From an uncultured Clostridia bacterium (GTDB lineage: Bacteria > Bacillota > Clostridia > Oscillospirales > Acutalibacteraceae), in the NCBI GenBank assembly GCA_944384705.1, contig CALWUI010000019.1, forward strand, positions 1 through 64,000: DNA of 64,000 nucleotides, given 5' to 3'. Positions within the stretch are counted from its first letter, which is position 1. Each line of letters begins with the position of its first letter. Of the stretch, positions 9,101 through 17,712 are shown piece by piece. Under the pieces are notes generated by a model. It was given only the letters and a program-made list of their open reading frames with translations, had not been told where the DNA came from and did no database searches. Made by a program: the position numbers and the translations under genes.

Positions 9101-9563
9101 CGTGAGTGTCGAAAAGGGCTCTGCTCCCGAAGATCTAGAGGCCGACTGTTTAATAGACGTTCAAATTGATGCACATATTCCTGAAAGTTATATTGCAAAC
9201 ATAAATCAACGCCTAGATATCTATCGTAGAATCTCCGATATCCGCTCCGATTTGGACGCTTCTGATGTTATAGATGAACTCTGCGATCGTTTTGGAGACC
9301 CACCTAAAAGCGTTATTAACCTTATCGATATTGCTCTTATCAGAAGTCAAGCAGCATCCCTTGGCATACATGAAATTAAACAGCAAAATAATTTATTTCT
9401 TCTTTTTTCTAATCATTTGGATCAATCACTCCTCGAAAAATTTATAAAATCTTACGGAAAAAATGTCTCAATTAGAGCCACTGCAAAACCACATATCTGT
9501 ATAAAAGTCAACCAGCTCCAGTCTATTGCCGATAGCCTGAAAGAAATTTTATCTTTATCTTAA
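6114..9563 (+). CDS. mfd: Transcription-repair coupling factor Mfd
   Basis: An ATP-driven DNA translocase that removes RNA polymerase stalled at lesions and recruits UvrA. The 1149-residue protein has the expected order: N-terminal UvrB-like domains (about 1-320), the RNA-polymerase-interacting domain at about 490-560 (IGDYVVHSQHGIGIFKG), superfamily 2 helicase motifs (GDVGVGKTEVA, the DEEQ box, GTHRLVQ), a helicase C domain (ETGIDVANVNTLII, QLHQIRGRVGRS), and the C-terminal UvrA-binding inhibitory domain from about 985. GAGGG precedes the ATG. Confidence 0.96.
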   Translation: MGILDDILLKSKTFNNILKEVFNNKNTISITGLADIHKAHFAHSFAKIKKRPVLLIVPDENIAQKMALDLKSMGSKTFVFLPREFNFYNIEGQSKEFEHLRLRVLCEILQNHAEIIIAPIEAILQLTIPKDRLKASIFSIKLQEKISPQTLIQRLLKCGYERFDQVEGSGQFSLRGGILDVFITNCNNPVRIEFWDDTIDSISFFDTTTQRRTKAISSVTISPAREIIIDNEEKLLCKILKLKDKLMLKKSNKKAINVLESEIETLKNTKDLSSRDKFINFIYEKPASLLDFLPEDSIILLCEQAKLDERLKRHENQWAEDLTLFLEDGILCDDLKSFELDKCGILSSFKNKHIVYLDLFLTQSYFSRIDKSISFSARELPTWNGSINTLKDKFPLSDEHKTILILSGTEKAANRIVYDLTQFCSNIQLVNNYKNIQSGDKFVTTGVLSVGFEYPEINFLLITYSHLSGSKKRIPKKKNKSNSLYTLSDLKIGDYVVHSQHGIGIFKGIQKLEVQNIKKDYIKIAYAKGDTLYVPVTQLDLVDKYIGPGVESHVRLSKLGSSEWKKSKAKVKKATQDIAKELIKLYSERLKAKGHAFAPDNELQRDFEAQFEYEETPDQMRCIDEIKADMERLSPMDRLLCGDVGVGKTEVALRAAFKCVCDSKQCAILVPTTILAWQHFQTIIKRFESFPIRIELLSRFRTQNQQELILKRLKRGEIDIIIGTHRLVQKDVIFNDLGLVIIDEEQRFGVKQKERFKDIAKNVDILTLSATPIPRTLNMAMSGIRDMSSIEEAPQNRVPVQTYVLEFDQTIINEAIKRELRRGGQIYYMHNDVSSISRTAAVLQAQIPEARVGIAHGKMSEQQLSRVWQNVVEKKIDILVCTTIIETGIDVANVNTLIIENADHLGLAQLHQIRGRVGRSDRRAFAYFTYKRNKVLSEISQKRLAAIREFTEFGSGFKIAMRDLELRGAGNILGGEQHGHIADVGYDMYLKLLNNAVSVEKGSAPEDLEADCLIDVQIDAHIPESYIANINQRLDIYRRISDIRSDLDASDVIDELCDRFGDPPKSVINLIDIALIRSQAASLGIHEIKQQNNLFLLFSNHLDQSLLEKFIKSYGKNVSIRATAKPHICIKVNQLQSIADSLKEILSLS

Positions 9564-9661
9564 TTTTTTCTGGACTTTATTTCATTTTTTGGGTATAATT
9601 TGATTAATTTGTTTTCTTTGTTTGAGATTTGTACAGACTTTTGAATGCGAAAACTACAGCA

Positions 9662-9782
9662 CGGGGCGCAGCCCCCACAATAAGGCTATTTTTAGCCTTA
9701 TTGTGGAATTCAAAACGTTATTAAAACTACGTTTTGAATTGAAAAATTTTAAAAAATTAAAATTTTTCCGGGCTGCGCCCGG
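9662..9782. repeat. Family B cruciform element B1: outer stem enclosing three hairpins
   Basis: The outer stem GGGCGCAGCCC (9664-9674) pairs perfectly with GGGCTGCGCCC (9770-9780). It encloses three back-to-back hairpins: 14 bp (9675-9688 with 9693-9706), 12 bp (9707-9718 with 9729-9740) and 12 bp (9741-9752 with 9757-9768). Only one base is unpaired at the four-way junction. It lies between mfd and the PrsA-like gene. B2-B4 share this architecture but not this sequence. Confidence 0.85.
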
Positions 9783-9850
9783 CCCGGCTTGCAAACAGCG
9801 AAGAAACATACTCTTTTTGGAAGTATAAAAATAAAAACGGAGGAAGAAAA

Positions 9851-11005
9851 ATGAGATTTATAAAAAAGGCAATGGCAATGCTATGCGTCAGTATTTTTTT
9901 TGTATGTACAACAGCATGTGTAGATAAATCCTGGGCGATAAAGAGCGAAACCGAGACGATTTCTACCGGAGTATATGTATTTTATCTTATGCAGTCTTAT
10001 CAAGAGGCAACACAAAAACTGGTAGCTGAAGGGAAGTCTGCTAGTGATATGTCTAGCGAAACGATAGACGGGCAAAGCGCAGCAAATTGGATAGTTGAAA
10101 ACACTATAAAGATGTGTAAAGAACTTATCGCCGTAGAAAAGGAATTTAACGATTTAGGCCTTAATTTCAGTGAAGAAGAGAACAGTAAAAATCAAGAGAC
10201 TACCGATAAATCTTGGGAATCTGTAGGTAATCTTTATGAAAAAAACTACGGCATAAATAAAGACGCAGTATATCGGGCAAGTACAGTTTTCGCTGCAAAA
10301 AAAGAAAAAGTATTTCAAGCAATTTATGGCAAAGATGGTACACAGGCTGTATCGGATGATGAATTAAAAGATTTTTACAAATCAAACTACGAAACTATTT
10401 GTTTCTATTCTAAAACGCCGTTTGAAGATACTGCTGAACAAAGCGAAACTAATAATGAGTCGGCTGAAACGAATGATTCTGAAAGTGAAAATGCCGATAA
10501 AACAGCCGAGCAAAATGAAAGTACTGAAGAATCTAGCAAAGAAGAAAATAAAAAAGTAGATACAGAAGAGTCGATACAAAAAGAGTTTGGAGAATATGTT
10601 AACGCTATAAATTCTGGATCACAAACATTAGAACAACTTCGTGAGACTATTAAGAAAAATGATAGTATCTCCGACGACACTGATCCTCTAGTTGAGCAGG
10701 TTATAAATCCTAATTCTGAAACGATGGTACCGGAAGTTAGTGAAGCTATAAAGGCACTTTCTCCTGGCAAGGCATCGTACATTAAGTTTAACGACATTTA
10801 TCTGCTATTAATTAAATCAAGCGATGCTACAAAAGATCCTGATTTAGAAAATGAAACCGAGCGTAACAATATTTTGGTAGACATGAAACACAAAGATTTT
10901 GAAAATAAAATAAATGAAACTATAAACAATATAAATTTTAAAATAAATTATAATGCGGTTAACCAGTACAACCCACTAATGTTCACTCACTTAATAAACG
11001 CATAA
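9851..11005 (+). CDS. PrsA/SurA-like exported lipoprotein foldase
   Basis: The N terminus is a lipoprotein signal peptide with Cys 23 in TTAC. The layout (SurA N-like helical part, then a parvulin-like part) and the position just after mfd fit the PrsA family, which helps exported proteins fold outside the membrane. Inside the 384-residue protein, at about residues 194-242, is a long Glu/Ser/Asn-rich insert of low complexity, so the parvulin core is hard to confirm by eye. The C-terminal end (SPGKASYIKFNDIYLLLI) resembles the final parvulin strands. GGAGG precedes the ATG. Confidence 0.65.
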   Translation: MRFIKKAMAMLCVSIFFVCTTACVDKSWAIKSETETISTGVYVFYLMQSYQEATQKLVAEGKSASDMSSETIDGQSAANWIVENTIKMCKELIAVEKEFNDLGLNFSEEENSKNQETTDKSWESVGNLYEKNYGINKDAVYRASTVFAAKKEKVFQAIYGKDGTQAVSDDELKDFYKSNYETICFYSKTPFEDTAEQSETNNESAETNDSESENADKTAEQNESTEESSKEENKKVDTEESIQKEFGEYVNAINSGSQTLEQLRETIKKNDSISDDTDPLVEQVINPNSETMVPEVSEAIKALSPGKASYIKFNDIYLLLIKSSDATKDPDLENETERNNILVDMKHKDFENKINETINNINFKINYNAVNQYNPLMFTHLINA

Positions 11006-11029
11006 GCTTTTGACTACTGCAATAATAAA

Positions 11030-11059
11030 GGCATTTCTCAATACAGAAATGCCCTTTTA
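11030..11059. terminator. Bidirectional terminator
   Basis: GGCATTTCT (11030-11038) pairs with AGAAATGCC (11045-11053), followed by CTTTT. It lies between the convergent ends of the lipoprotein gene and ppa. Confidence 0.8.
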
Positions 11060-11081
11060 AATAAAAAAATTAATTTTAAAA

Positions 11082-11615
11082 TCAATCTTTGCAGAATTTC
11101 TTTTTATAAGCTTCCATACAACTATCTATAACAATACTGGCATCTTTAGCATCTTTTAGCCCATATACCTCAGTCTTTTTTCCTTCCAAATCTTTATAAA
11201 CGCTAAAGAAATGACTTATCTCGTCAAAAACATGTTTTGGCAGCTCACTTACATCTTTATAGCAATTATACATAGGATCTTTAACAGGAACAGCGATAAT
11301 TTTTTGATCATTTTCTCCGTTATCAACCATAGATAAAACGCCTATAGGATAACATTTAACCAAAGTACAAGGCTGAATATTCTCGGAGCAGAGCACCAAA
11401 ACATCCAAAGGGTCGCCATCCTCCGCATAAGTACGCGGAATAAATCCATAGTTTGTAGGGTAATGCGTAGCGGTATGCAAAATACGGTCCAATTTTAAAA
11501 TTCCTGTAGGCTTATCCAACTCATATTTTATTTTGCAACCTTTAGAAATTTCGATAACCGCCATAAAGCTATTTGAAGAAATTCTTTCGGCAGAAATATC
11601 ATGCCAAATATTCAT
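11082..11615 (-). CDS. ppa: Inorganic pyrophosphatase, family I
   Basis: Hydrolyses pyrophosphate to phosphate. The 177-residue protein carries the family I signature EDGDPLDVLV with its metal-binding Asp residues, plus YGFIPRTYAEDG and KDPMYNCYKDVSELP. I start at the ATG at 11615 (MNIWHD), preceded by AAGGAG, rather than at the upstream in-frame codon. It is convergent with the PrsA-like gene. Confidence 0.95.
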   Translation of the reverse strand: MNIWHDISAERISSNSFMAVIEISKGCKIKYELDKPTGILKLDRILHTATHYPTNYGFIPRTYAEDGDPLDVLVLCSENIQPCTLVKCYPIGVLSMVDNGENDQKIIAVPVKDPMYNCYKDVSELPKHVFDEISHFFSVYKDLEGKKTEVYGLKDAKDASIVIDSCMEAYKKKFCKD

Positions 11616-11753
11616 ACAATCGCTCCTTAAGAACAAAAATCTTATTATAAGATAATTATAACATACTTTTACACTATTTGTAAATTAGTATAAATAAAAA
11701 ATGTAAAAACTAATAATTTATTCATTAAAATTTATATAAATGGAGGCAAAAAA

Positions 11754-12818
11754 ATGAAAAATAAAACAAAAATAATTTTATCGTTGATTTTAGTTATATC
11801 GATTACTCTGGGCACTTTTTGGTGGAATAATCAGTCGAAAAAGAGCGGTAGCTCTCCGGAGGTAAGTGATTCTAGTCAGTTTGACCTTTTGAACAATAAA
11901 GAGCCGTACAATATTAATCCGCTAACTGGTTTAGCTAAGGATAAAAATATGATTAACGCTCGCCCTGTTGCCGTTATGATAAATAATTTGCATTCGGGAC
12001 AACCTCTGCTTGGTGTCTGCGATGCCGATATCATGTATGAATGCCCCACAGAAGGTGGTATTACACGCATTTTAGCTGTTTTTAAAGATCCTTCTAACGT
12101 TCCAGCAATCGGTAGTGTTCGCAGTTCGCGTCCGTATTTTATAAAAATAGCAAAAGGCCTCGATGCTATCTACGTTCATCTTGGTGGCAGTACTCTCGCT
12201 TATCAAATTTTAAACAGTGGATTCATTGATTCTATCGACTTAATAAAAGAGCAATTTATGTGGAGAGATGCAAATCGACGAAAAAATCTTGGTCTTGAAC
12301 ATAGTGCTTTAACTTCTGGAGAAAAACTTCGTGAAGGTATTAAAGCTAAAGGGTTTCGTACTGAGCTAGAAAAAAATTATAAATATCCTCAGGCATTCAG
12401 CAAATCCTCTCCTGTTTTGGCTGGGACTCCTGCAAATAAAGTTACCGCTGTCTTCTCCGGCTACAAAAGCACCACATTTACATATGATGGGAAAAATCAA
12501 ACATATCTTATTTCTCAATTTAATGCTCCTCAAATGGACGATAACATCAAAAAGCAAAATTCTAAGCCAAACATCATTTTGATGGATATTTCGGCCCAAA
12601 ATATCGATAATACAGAACTTTTATCCTTAGACATTATCGGCAACGGATCTGGCAAATATATTTCTCACGGAAAATACATAGATATTAAATGGAAACGATT
12701 AAATGATTCTTCTCCGTTTGAATTTTTCTCTGCCGATGAAGAAAAACCTCTTGTTATGCTTCCTGGGCAGTCATATATCTGTTTGCTGGCCCAATGGACT
12801 CACGTTAATATAGAGTAA
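11754..12818 (+). CDS. DUF3048 (YerB-like) protein, membrane anchored
   Basis: The 354-residue protein has one N-terminal membrane segment (about residues 5-25) without a lipobox Cys, a Ser-rich linker, then the DUF3048 domain. Recognisable parts are NPLTGL, RPVAVMINN, the CDADIMYECPTEGGITR stretch and the IGSVRSSRPYF stretch. The family has no agreed biochemical role, and members are usually surface-attached. GGAGG precedes the ATG. Its 3' end faces serS, with a family A hairpin between them. Confidence 0.85.
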   Translation: MKNKTKIILSLILVISITLGTFWWNNQSKKSGSSPEVSDSSQFDLLNNKEPYNINPLTGLAKDKNMINARPVAVMINNLHSGQPLLGVCDADIMYECPTEGGITRILAVFKDPSNVPAIGSVRSSRPYFIKIAKGLDAIYVHLGGSTLAYQILNSGFIDSIDLIKEQFMWRDANRRKNLGLEHSALTSGEKLREGIKAKGFRTELEKNYKYPQAFSKSSPVLAGTPANKVTAVFSGYKSTTFTYDGKNQTYLISQFNAPQMDDNIKKQNSKPNIILMDISAQNIDNTELLSLDIIGNGSGKYISHGKYIDIKWKRLNDSSPFEFFSADEEKPLVMLPGQSYICLLAQWTHVNIE

Positions 12819-12859
12819 TTTTCTTATTTATATGAATCTTAATTAAAAAGAAAATAAAA

Positions 12860-12889
12860 GGCGCGGCGCGCGATATAGTGCGCCGCGTC
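12860..12889 (+). repeat. Family A conserved-loop hairpin A1
   Basis: Stem 12860-12869 pairs with 12880-12889 (10 bp, one G-T wobble) around the loop GCGATATAGT (12870-12879). It lies between the convergent ends of the DUF3048 gene and serS. The loop matches the other family A copies; the stem does not. Confidence 0.85.
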
Positions 12890-12915
12890 AATGTTTTGTA
12901 TAGTGAGTATTGTAT

Positions 12916-14199
12916 TTAAAAAGGTCTTCTTATTTCGTTTGCATTCATCATGTATGGATGCAATATTTCTGGAATCGTTACTGAGCCATCCTCATTTTGA
13001 TAATTCTCTAAAATTGCCGCAACTGTACGTCCAACCGCTAGTCCAGAGCCATTTAACGTGTGCACAAATTTAGCTTTTTCATTCTTTTCGTCTTTAAATT
13101 TGATAGAAGCCCTTCTCGCTTGATAATCTTCAAAATTCGAGCAAGAAGATATCTCCACATATCTATTATAAGATGGCATCCAAACCTCGATATCATAAGT
13201 TTTTGCCGCACTAAATCCCAAATCTCCTGTAGAGAGGCAAACTACTCGATAAGGCAAATTCAAAAGTTGCAAGACATGTTCTGCATCACTAGTTAAACTT
13301 TCTAATTCATCATATGATGTTTCAGGTTTAGAGAATTTTACTAATTCGACCTTATTAAATTGATGCTGTCTTATCAAACCTCTTGTGTCTCTACCCGCCG
13401 ATCCAGCTTCTGCTCTAAAACACGCCGAATATGCACAAAATTTTATTGGTAGCTTATTTCCATCCAAAATTTCATCACGAAAATAGTTTGTGACGGGAAC
13501 TTCTGCTGTAGATATTAAAAAGGAGTCATCGTTACTGAGTTTAAATGCATCTTCCTCAAACTTCGGCAACTGTCCTGTTCCCGTCATAGACGCACGATTA
13601 ACTATATATGGCGGCAAAATTTCAGTATATCCTCTTTTGGTATGCGTATCCATATAAAAATTTATGAGCGCGCGTTCTAGTCTTGCGCCGAGCCCTTTAT
13701 AAAAGTGAAATCTCGTTCCTGAAACTTTTGCAGCTCGTTCTGGATCTAAAATTTTAAGATCTCTGCCTAGATCCCAATGTGCCTTCGGCGAAAATTTAAA
13801 CTCTCTTGGAGTTCCCCATTTTCTAAGCTCAACATTATCCGAGTCATCCACTCCCACAGGCACTGTAGCATTAGGAACGTTCGGAATTGCCAAAAGTCTT
13901 TTTCTAAGTTCTTTCTCTATTTGAGCTAACTCTGCATTAAAAGTTGCAATTTCATCAGAAAGAATCTTCATTTCTTGCATCAGAGAAGTTGTATCCTCCC
14001 CAGTTCTTTTCATTTCCGGAATCTTTTTTGTTGTGACATTTTGTTTTGCTTTCATTTTTTCAACTTTTGCAGTCAATTCTCTTCTTCGCACATCCAGCCT
14101 TAATATTTCATCTATTTCGGAATCCAAATTTTCGTTTCGATTTTTCATCGCAACTTTTACCAAATCAGGATTTTCTCTAATCATCTTGATATCTAACAT
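12916..14199 (-). CDS. serS: Seryl-tRNA synthetase
   Basis: Charges tRNA-Ser. The 427-residue protein has the N-terminal antiparallel coiled-coil arm (about 28-105) that grips the long variable arm, then class II motif 2 ([16 protein letters not shown]) and motif 3 ([17 protein letters not shown]). Length is typical. The 3' end of parB is 12 bases upstream and no T-box leader fits there, so it may be read from the parA-parB transcript. Confidence 0.97.
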   Translation of the reverse strand: MLDIKMIRENPDLVKVAMKNRNENLDSEIDEILRLDVRRRELTAKVEKMKAKQNVTTKKIPEMKRTGEDTTSLMQEMKILSDEIATFNAELAQIEKELRKRLLAIPNVPNATVPVGVDDSDNVELRKWGTPREFKFSPKAHWDLGRDLKILDPERAAKVSGTRFHFYKGLGARLERALINFYMDTHTKRGYTEILPPYIVNRASMTGTGQLPKFEEDAFKLSNDDSFLISTAEVPVTNYFRDEILDGNKLPIKFCAYSACFRAEAGSAGRDTRGLIRQHQFNKVELVKFSKPETSYDELESLTSDAEHVLQLLNLPYRVVCLSTGDLGFSAAKTYDIEVWMPSYNRYVEISSCSNFEDYQARRASIKFKDEKNEKAKFVHTLNGSGLAVGRTVAAILENYQNEDGSVTIPEILHPYMMNANEIRRPF

Positions 14200-14211
14200 A
14201 AAAAAGCTCCT

Positions 14212-15087
14212 TTAAAAAGTATTTCTCCCCAAGCACCTTGCCAAATCAGCAAGATCTTCTTTATTATAAAATTCTATTTCGAGAGTTCCTCTATTTTTGT
14301 GCGCTTTCTCTTTAATCTTAACACGTCTTCCTAACGAATCCTTTAACGCGATTTCCACTTCATCATAAAACGGATTTCTTTTTTTTACAAGTTTTATTTT
14401 TTTCTTTTCGCCCGACGCGTTTTCTATGATATCTTTACACAATTTTTCTAATTCTCTAACAGATATAAAATTTTCAGCAGCTTTTTTAGCTATGCGCTCC
14501 ATTTCATCGGAATTTTTTAAGGAAAGCAAAGCTCTAGCATGCCCCGCTGTTAGTATTCCATCTGCCAAAAGATTTAATACGGATTGTGGCAGACTTAGCA
14601 ATCTAATTGCATTGGAAACTGCTGCACGAGATTTTCCTACTGTTTTTGCTACTTCTTCTTGTGTGAGCGAATACGTTTCTATCAAAGATTTATATCCACA
14701 TGCTTCTTCAATTGGAGAAAGATTTTCTCGCTGAAGATTTTCTATTAAAGCAAGCTCCATAACCTCGCTGTCGGATAATTCTCTAATTATTGCTGGAACT
14801 TCAGTTAATCCAGCCATTCTTGAGGCCCTCCATCTACGCTCTCCTGCAACAATTTGATATCCATCTTCTCCTGCAATTGGTCTTACCAAAAGTGGCTGCA
14901 AAACTCCATGTTGTGCTATCGAATCAGCTAATTCTGTTAAGGCTTCTTCATCAAACTCTGTTCTTGGTTGACCTTTATTGGGTTCAATTTCAGAAATCTT
15001 TAGCATAACCGATGATTTATTTTCGGTGTCATTTTCAATAAAAATTGCATCCAAGCCTTTACCTAATCCACCTTTTTTTATAGACAT
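14212..15087 (-). CDS. parB: Chromosome partition protein ParB (Spo0J)
   Basis: A CTP-dependent DNA clamp that loads at parS and recruits condensin. The 291-residue protein has the N-terminal KGGLGKGLDAIF, the CTP-binding motif with GERRWRASRMAGL, and the parS-reading helix-turn-helix at about 140-170 (TQEEVAKTVGKSRAAVS). parA lies three bases upstream. Three parS sites are in the window at 15934, 16049 and 18093. Confidence 0.96.
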   Translation of the reverse strand: MSIKKGGLGKGLDAIFIENDTENKSSVMLKISEIEPNKGQPRTEFDEEALTELADSIAQHGVLQPLLVRPIAGEDGYQIVAGERRWRASRMAGLTEVPAIIRELSDSEVMELALIENLQRENLSPIEEACGYKSLIETYSLTQEEVAKTVGKSRAAVSNAIRLLSLPQSVLNLLADGILTAGHARALLSLKNSDEMERIAKKAAENFISVRELEKLCKDIIENASGEKKKIKLVKKRNPFYDEVEIALKDSLGRRVKIKEKAHKNRGTLEIEFYNKEDLADLARCLGRNTF

Positions 15088-15090
15088 TAT

Positions 15091-15867
15091 TTAAGTTTCA
15101 CCTCTTTTTGCATTTTTTAAGATTTCTTTTGCTAACTTAATATACGCTCGCGAGCCTTTGCCATACCTATCATAATAAATTGCTGGCATTCCAAAGCTTG
15201 GTGCTTCTGAGAGTTTTACCGTCCTTGGTATAAATGTCTTAAAAACTCGCTGATCAAAATAATTTTTTACTTCCTGTGCTACTTGCTGATTCAGCTTTAA
15301 CCTAGCATCAAACATCGTTAAAAGAACTCCTTCAACGTCTAGATCCGGATTATACGTACGTTTAATTCTTCTAACTGTGCTCATCAATTGAGATAAGCCT
15401 TCTAGTGCATAAAATTCACACTGAATCGGAACAATAACCGAATTGCTTAAACTTAATGCATTTGTAGTAATTAATCCTAGCGAAGGAGGACAATCTATAA
15501 TAATATAATCGTATTGATGTTGCACTATAGCAATTGCTTGCCCCAGTTTCGACTCTCTATTTTCTAAATCTGCAAGTTCTATTTCTGCTCCAGCTAATTT
15601 CATATTTGCCGGCAACACTTCCAAATTTACGAATTTCGTTTTTTGGATAGCTTCATTTATTTTATCAACGTCTAACAAAACCTCATACACCGAGTTAGAA
15701 AGCTTTCTTTTATCTATTCCTACTCCACTTGTCGTATTTCCTTGCGGGTCCATATCCAAAAGCAGAACTTTTTCTTTCAATTTACCCAAACTTGCTGCCA
15801 AATTAACTGCAGTAGTTGTTTTTCCTACTCCACCTTTTTGATTTGTTATAGAAATGATTTTCTTCAT
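15091..15867 (-). CDS. parA: Chromosome partition ATPase ParA (Soj)
   Basis: A Walker-type ATPase that works with ParB in origin segregation and, in Bacillus, controls DnaA. At 258 residues it is full length. It has the deviant Walker A KGGVGKTTTAVNLA, LLDMDPQGNTTSG, and Walker B YIIIDCPPSLG. AGGGGGG precedes the ATG. A near-perfect parS lies just upstream of its start. Confidence 0.96.
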   Translation of the reverse strand: MKKIISITNQKGGVGKTTTAVNLAASLGKLKEKVLLLDMDPQGNTTSGVGIDKRKLSNSVYEVLLDVDKINEAIQKTKFVNLEVLPANMKLAGAEIELADLENRESKLGQAIAIVQHQYDYIIIDCPPSLGLITTNALSLSNSVIVPIQCEFYALEGLSQLMSTVRRIKRTYNPDLDVEGVLLTMFDARLKLNQQVAQEVKNYFDQRVFKTFIPRTVKLSEAPSFGMPAIYYDRYGKGSRAYIKLAKEILKNAKRGET

Positions 15868-15933
15868 TATATGCCCCCCTTCAACAATCTTAATAATAAA
15901 AGTATATCACATTGAAAAATTTTTTCAAGAATA

Positions 15934-15949
15934 TGTTTCACGTGAAGCA
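15934..15949. promoter_or_regulatory. parS site with one mismatch
   Basis: TGTTTCACGTGAAGCA differs at one position from the consensus parS palindrome. It is in the gap between noc and parA. Confidence 0.8.
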
Positions 15950-16048
15950 AAAAAAGATGTTCTCATAAAAAGAACATCTTTTAAATAAAGACTTATTAAA
16001 ATTTTTATAGATAAAAACACTCTTATATTTTAAAATGCAATTGTTTAA

Positions 16049-16064
16049 TGTTTCACGTGAAACA
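16049..16064. promoter_or_regulatory. Perfect parS site
   Basis: TGTTTCACGTGAAACA is identical to the Firmicutes consensus ParB-binding palindrome. It lies just past the 3' end of noc. Confidence 0.95.
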
Positions 16065-16077
16065 TTAGTATAAGCTT

Positions 16078-16890
16078 TTACGCACTTTCTTCTTTTTTAT
16101 TTCCGTTTATTTTCAAAAATCTAACAGTGTACTCTACATATTCAGATGTTTCCGTCTTAAAGCAAGTAGACTTGTTTATATTTTGATTTGATTCTTCAAC
16201 TTTTCTATTTATATCCTTAACAATGTCATAAAGCATGTTCGATTTTGATATGTTGTTCTCGTTACAAAAGTCTTTATTCAGCATTGATTCTATTAATTGC
16301 TCTGTTTCAAAAATGCTCAAATGATTAGAAATAACCTTATTTAAAGCTTCTTTTCTTTGTTTTTCATCGTCTATTTTTAAAAGTAAGATAATATAGGCTT
16401 GGCTTAAATTTGCTGAGATAATCCGCTTTTGCTCAGGTTTAGTTAATTTTAATAAATTTAATTTATTTGTTATTTCAGTTTGATTAATTCCCAATTTTTT
16501 AGCCAACAAATCTTTTGATATTCCCCAATTTTGAATTAATTTTTGCAGGGATTGAGCCTCTTCAAACATATTCAAGTTATATCTTTGCAGATTTTCTAAT
16601 AAAGCCAAAATTGCGGCCTGTGTTTCTTCGCACTTAAAAACTAAGCACGGAACCGATTTAAAACCCGCCATTACTGCTGCTCTAAGACGTCTTTCTCCAG
16701 CAATTAATTCAAATTTAGCCGCAAAGACCTTCCTCACAGAAATTGGCTGAAGAATTCCGTTTTCTTTAATGCTTTCTGATAATCCGTTTAATTCTTCAGC
16801 AGTAAAACAAACTCTTGGTCGAGCTCTACTCGGCTCTATTTGAATTACAGGAATAAGTCTAACTTTTCTGCAATTTTGAAAATATATCAA
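16078..16890 (-). CDS. noc: Nucleoid occlusion protein Noc (ParB paralogue)
   Basis: A ParB-family protein that in Bacillus binds its own sites and blocks division over the nucleoid. It has the ParB N-domain with GERRLRAAVMAGFKSVPCL and an HTH at about 130-160 (KDLLAKKLGINQTEITNKL). The C-terminal part diverges from ParB. I start at the TTG at 16890 because GGAGGG lies eight bases upstream; that site falls inside the frame if the upstream ATG (16917) is used. Its position between parA and rsmG matches Noc in other Firmicutes. A parB duplicate without occlusion function is possible. Confidence 0.8.
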   Translation of the reverse strand: MIYFQNCRKVRLIPVIQIEPSRARPRVCFTAEELNGLSESIKENGILQPISVRKVFAAKFELIAGERRLRAAVMAGFKSVPCLVFKCEETQAAILALLENLQRYNLNMFEEAQSLQKLIQNWGISKDLLAKKLGINQTEITNKLNLLKLTKPEQKRIISANLSQAYIILLLKIDDEKQRKEALNKVISNHLSIFETEQLIESMLNKDFCNENNISKSNMLYDIVKDINRKVEESNQNINKSTCFKTETSEYVEYTVRFLKINGNKKEESA

Positions 16891-16998
16891 GATAAATCCC
16901 TCCAAATTATTATTCATACATAAATAATATCAAAAGAAAAAAAAATATCTTGCTATTTTCTGTTTTTTTTAAAAAATTTTTTTGCCGAAAAGTAATAT

Positions 16999-17712
16999 TT
17001 ACAAAGGTTTTTTCAAAATTTTTGAGCTTTTTCGAGGATAAAAATTTTCCGTACTAAATAATTTTTTAAAAACAATAATACTTCTATCATTTTTATCAAT
17101 CAGAGTAAATTTTTTTAATAAAATTACTTTTATATTCAACTTTTTTATTGCATTTTGAGCTAAATCTAGTTCACTCTCAGCATTACTTCCTTTCATTGCA
17201 ATAAATACTCCGTCAATACATACAAACGGAATACAATATTCTAGCAGTATATTTAAAGGAGCAACCGCACGAGAAATAACCAAATCAAACTTTTCTCGAA
17301 AGATATTTTGTTTTGCAGCAGATTCTGCTCTTTCATGCACCAAGTCTGCATTTATATTTAAAGAAGTAAGCAAGCTCTGTAAAAATATTAAACGTTTATT
17401 AAGGCTATCCAATAGCGTTAAATTTAAATCTGGACGAGCTATTTTTAATGGAACGCCTGGAAATCCAGCGCCCGTACCAACATCTAAAACCTTAGTATTC
17501 TGAGGAATTTTATATACGTCAAATGTTAACAAACTATCTAAAAAATGTTTAATAGCAATTTCTTCAGGCTTAATTATAGACGTTAAATTCATTTTTTTAT
17601 TCCACTCAATTAATAAATCAGCATAAAAAACAAACTGATTTACCATAGAATCAGATAAATCAATTGGACTTCTTTTTAAGATTTGCTTTAAATCTCCAAA
17701 AATAGCATTCAT
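16999..17712 (-). CDS. rsmG: 16S rRNA (guanine-527-N7) methyltransferase
   Basis: Methylates G527 of 16S rRNA. The 237-residue protein has the SAM-binding loop VLDVGTGAGFPGVPL and the expected ISRAVAPL motif. I start at the ATG at 17712, which overlaps the mnmG stop as ATGA and has AAAGGA upstream, so it is translationally coupled to mnmG. Confidence 0.95.
   Translation of the reverse strand: MNAIFGDLKQILKRSPIDLSDSMVNQFVFYADLLIEWNKKMNLTSIIKPEEIAIKHFLDSLLTFDVYKIPQNTKVLDVGTGAGFPGVPLKIARPDLNLTLLDSLNKRLIFLQSLLTSLNINADLVHERAESAAKQNIFREKFDLVISRAVAPLNILLEYCIPFVCIDGVFIAMKGSNAESELDLAQNAIKKLNIKVILLKKFTLIDKNDRSIIVFKKLFSTENFYPRKSSKILKKPL

Noticed and set aside
9662-9782. Family B elements as IS200/IS605-type MITEs or REP/RAYT repeats.
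   Set aside because: Copies share no sequence, as MITE copies would, and no GTAG-type head, target duplication or transposase is seen nearby. Still possible if the family is very old.
12860-12889. Family A hairpins as ordinary rho-independent terminators.
   Set aside because: Several copies lack a T-tract, and terminators do not conserve a ten-base loop. Termination may be one role, but it does not explain the loop.
14200-14260. T-box leader for serS.
   Set aside because: Only 12 bases separate serS from parB; there is no room for a T-box and no specifier or T-box sequence.
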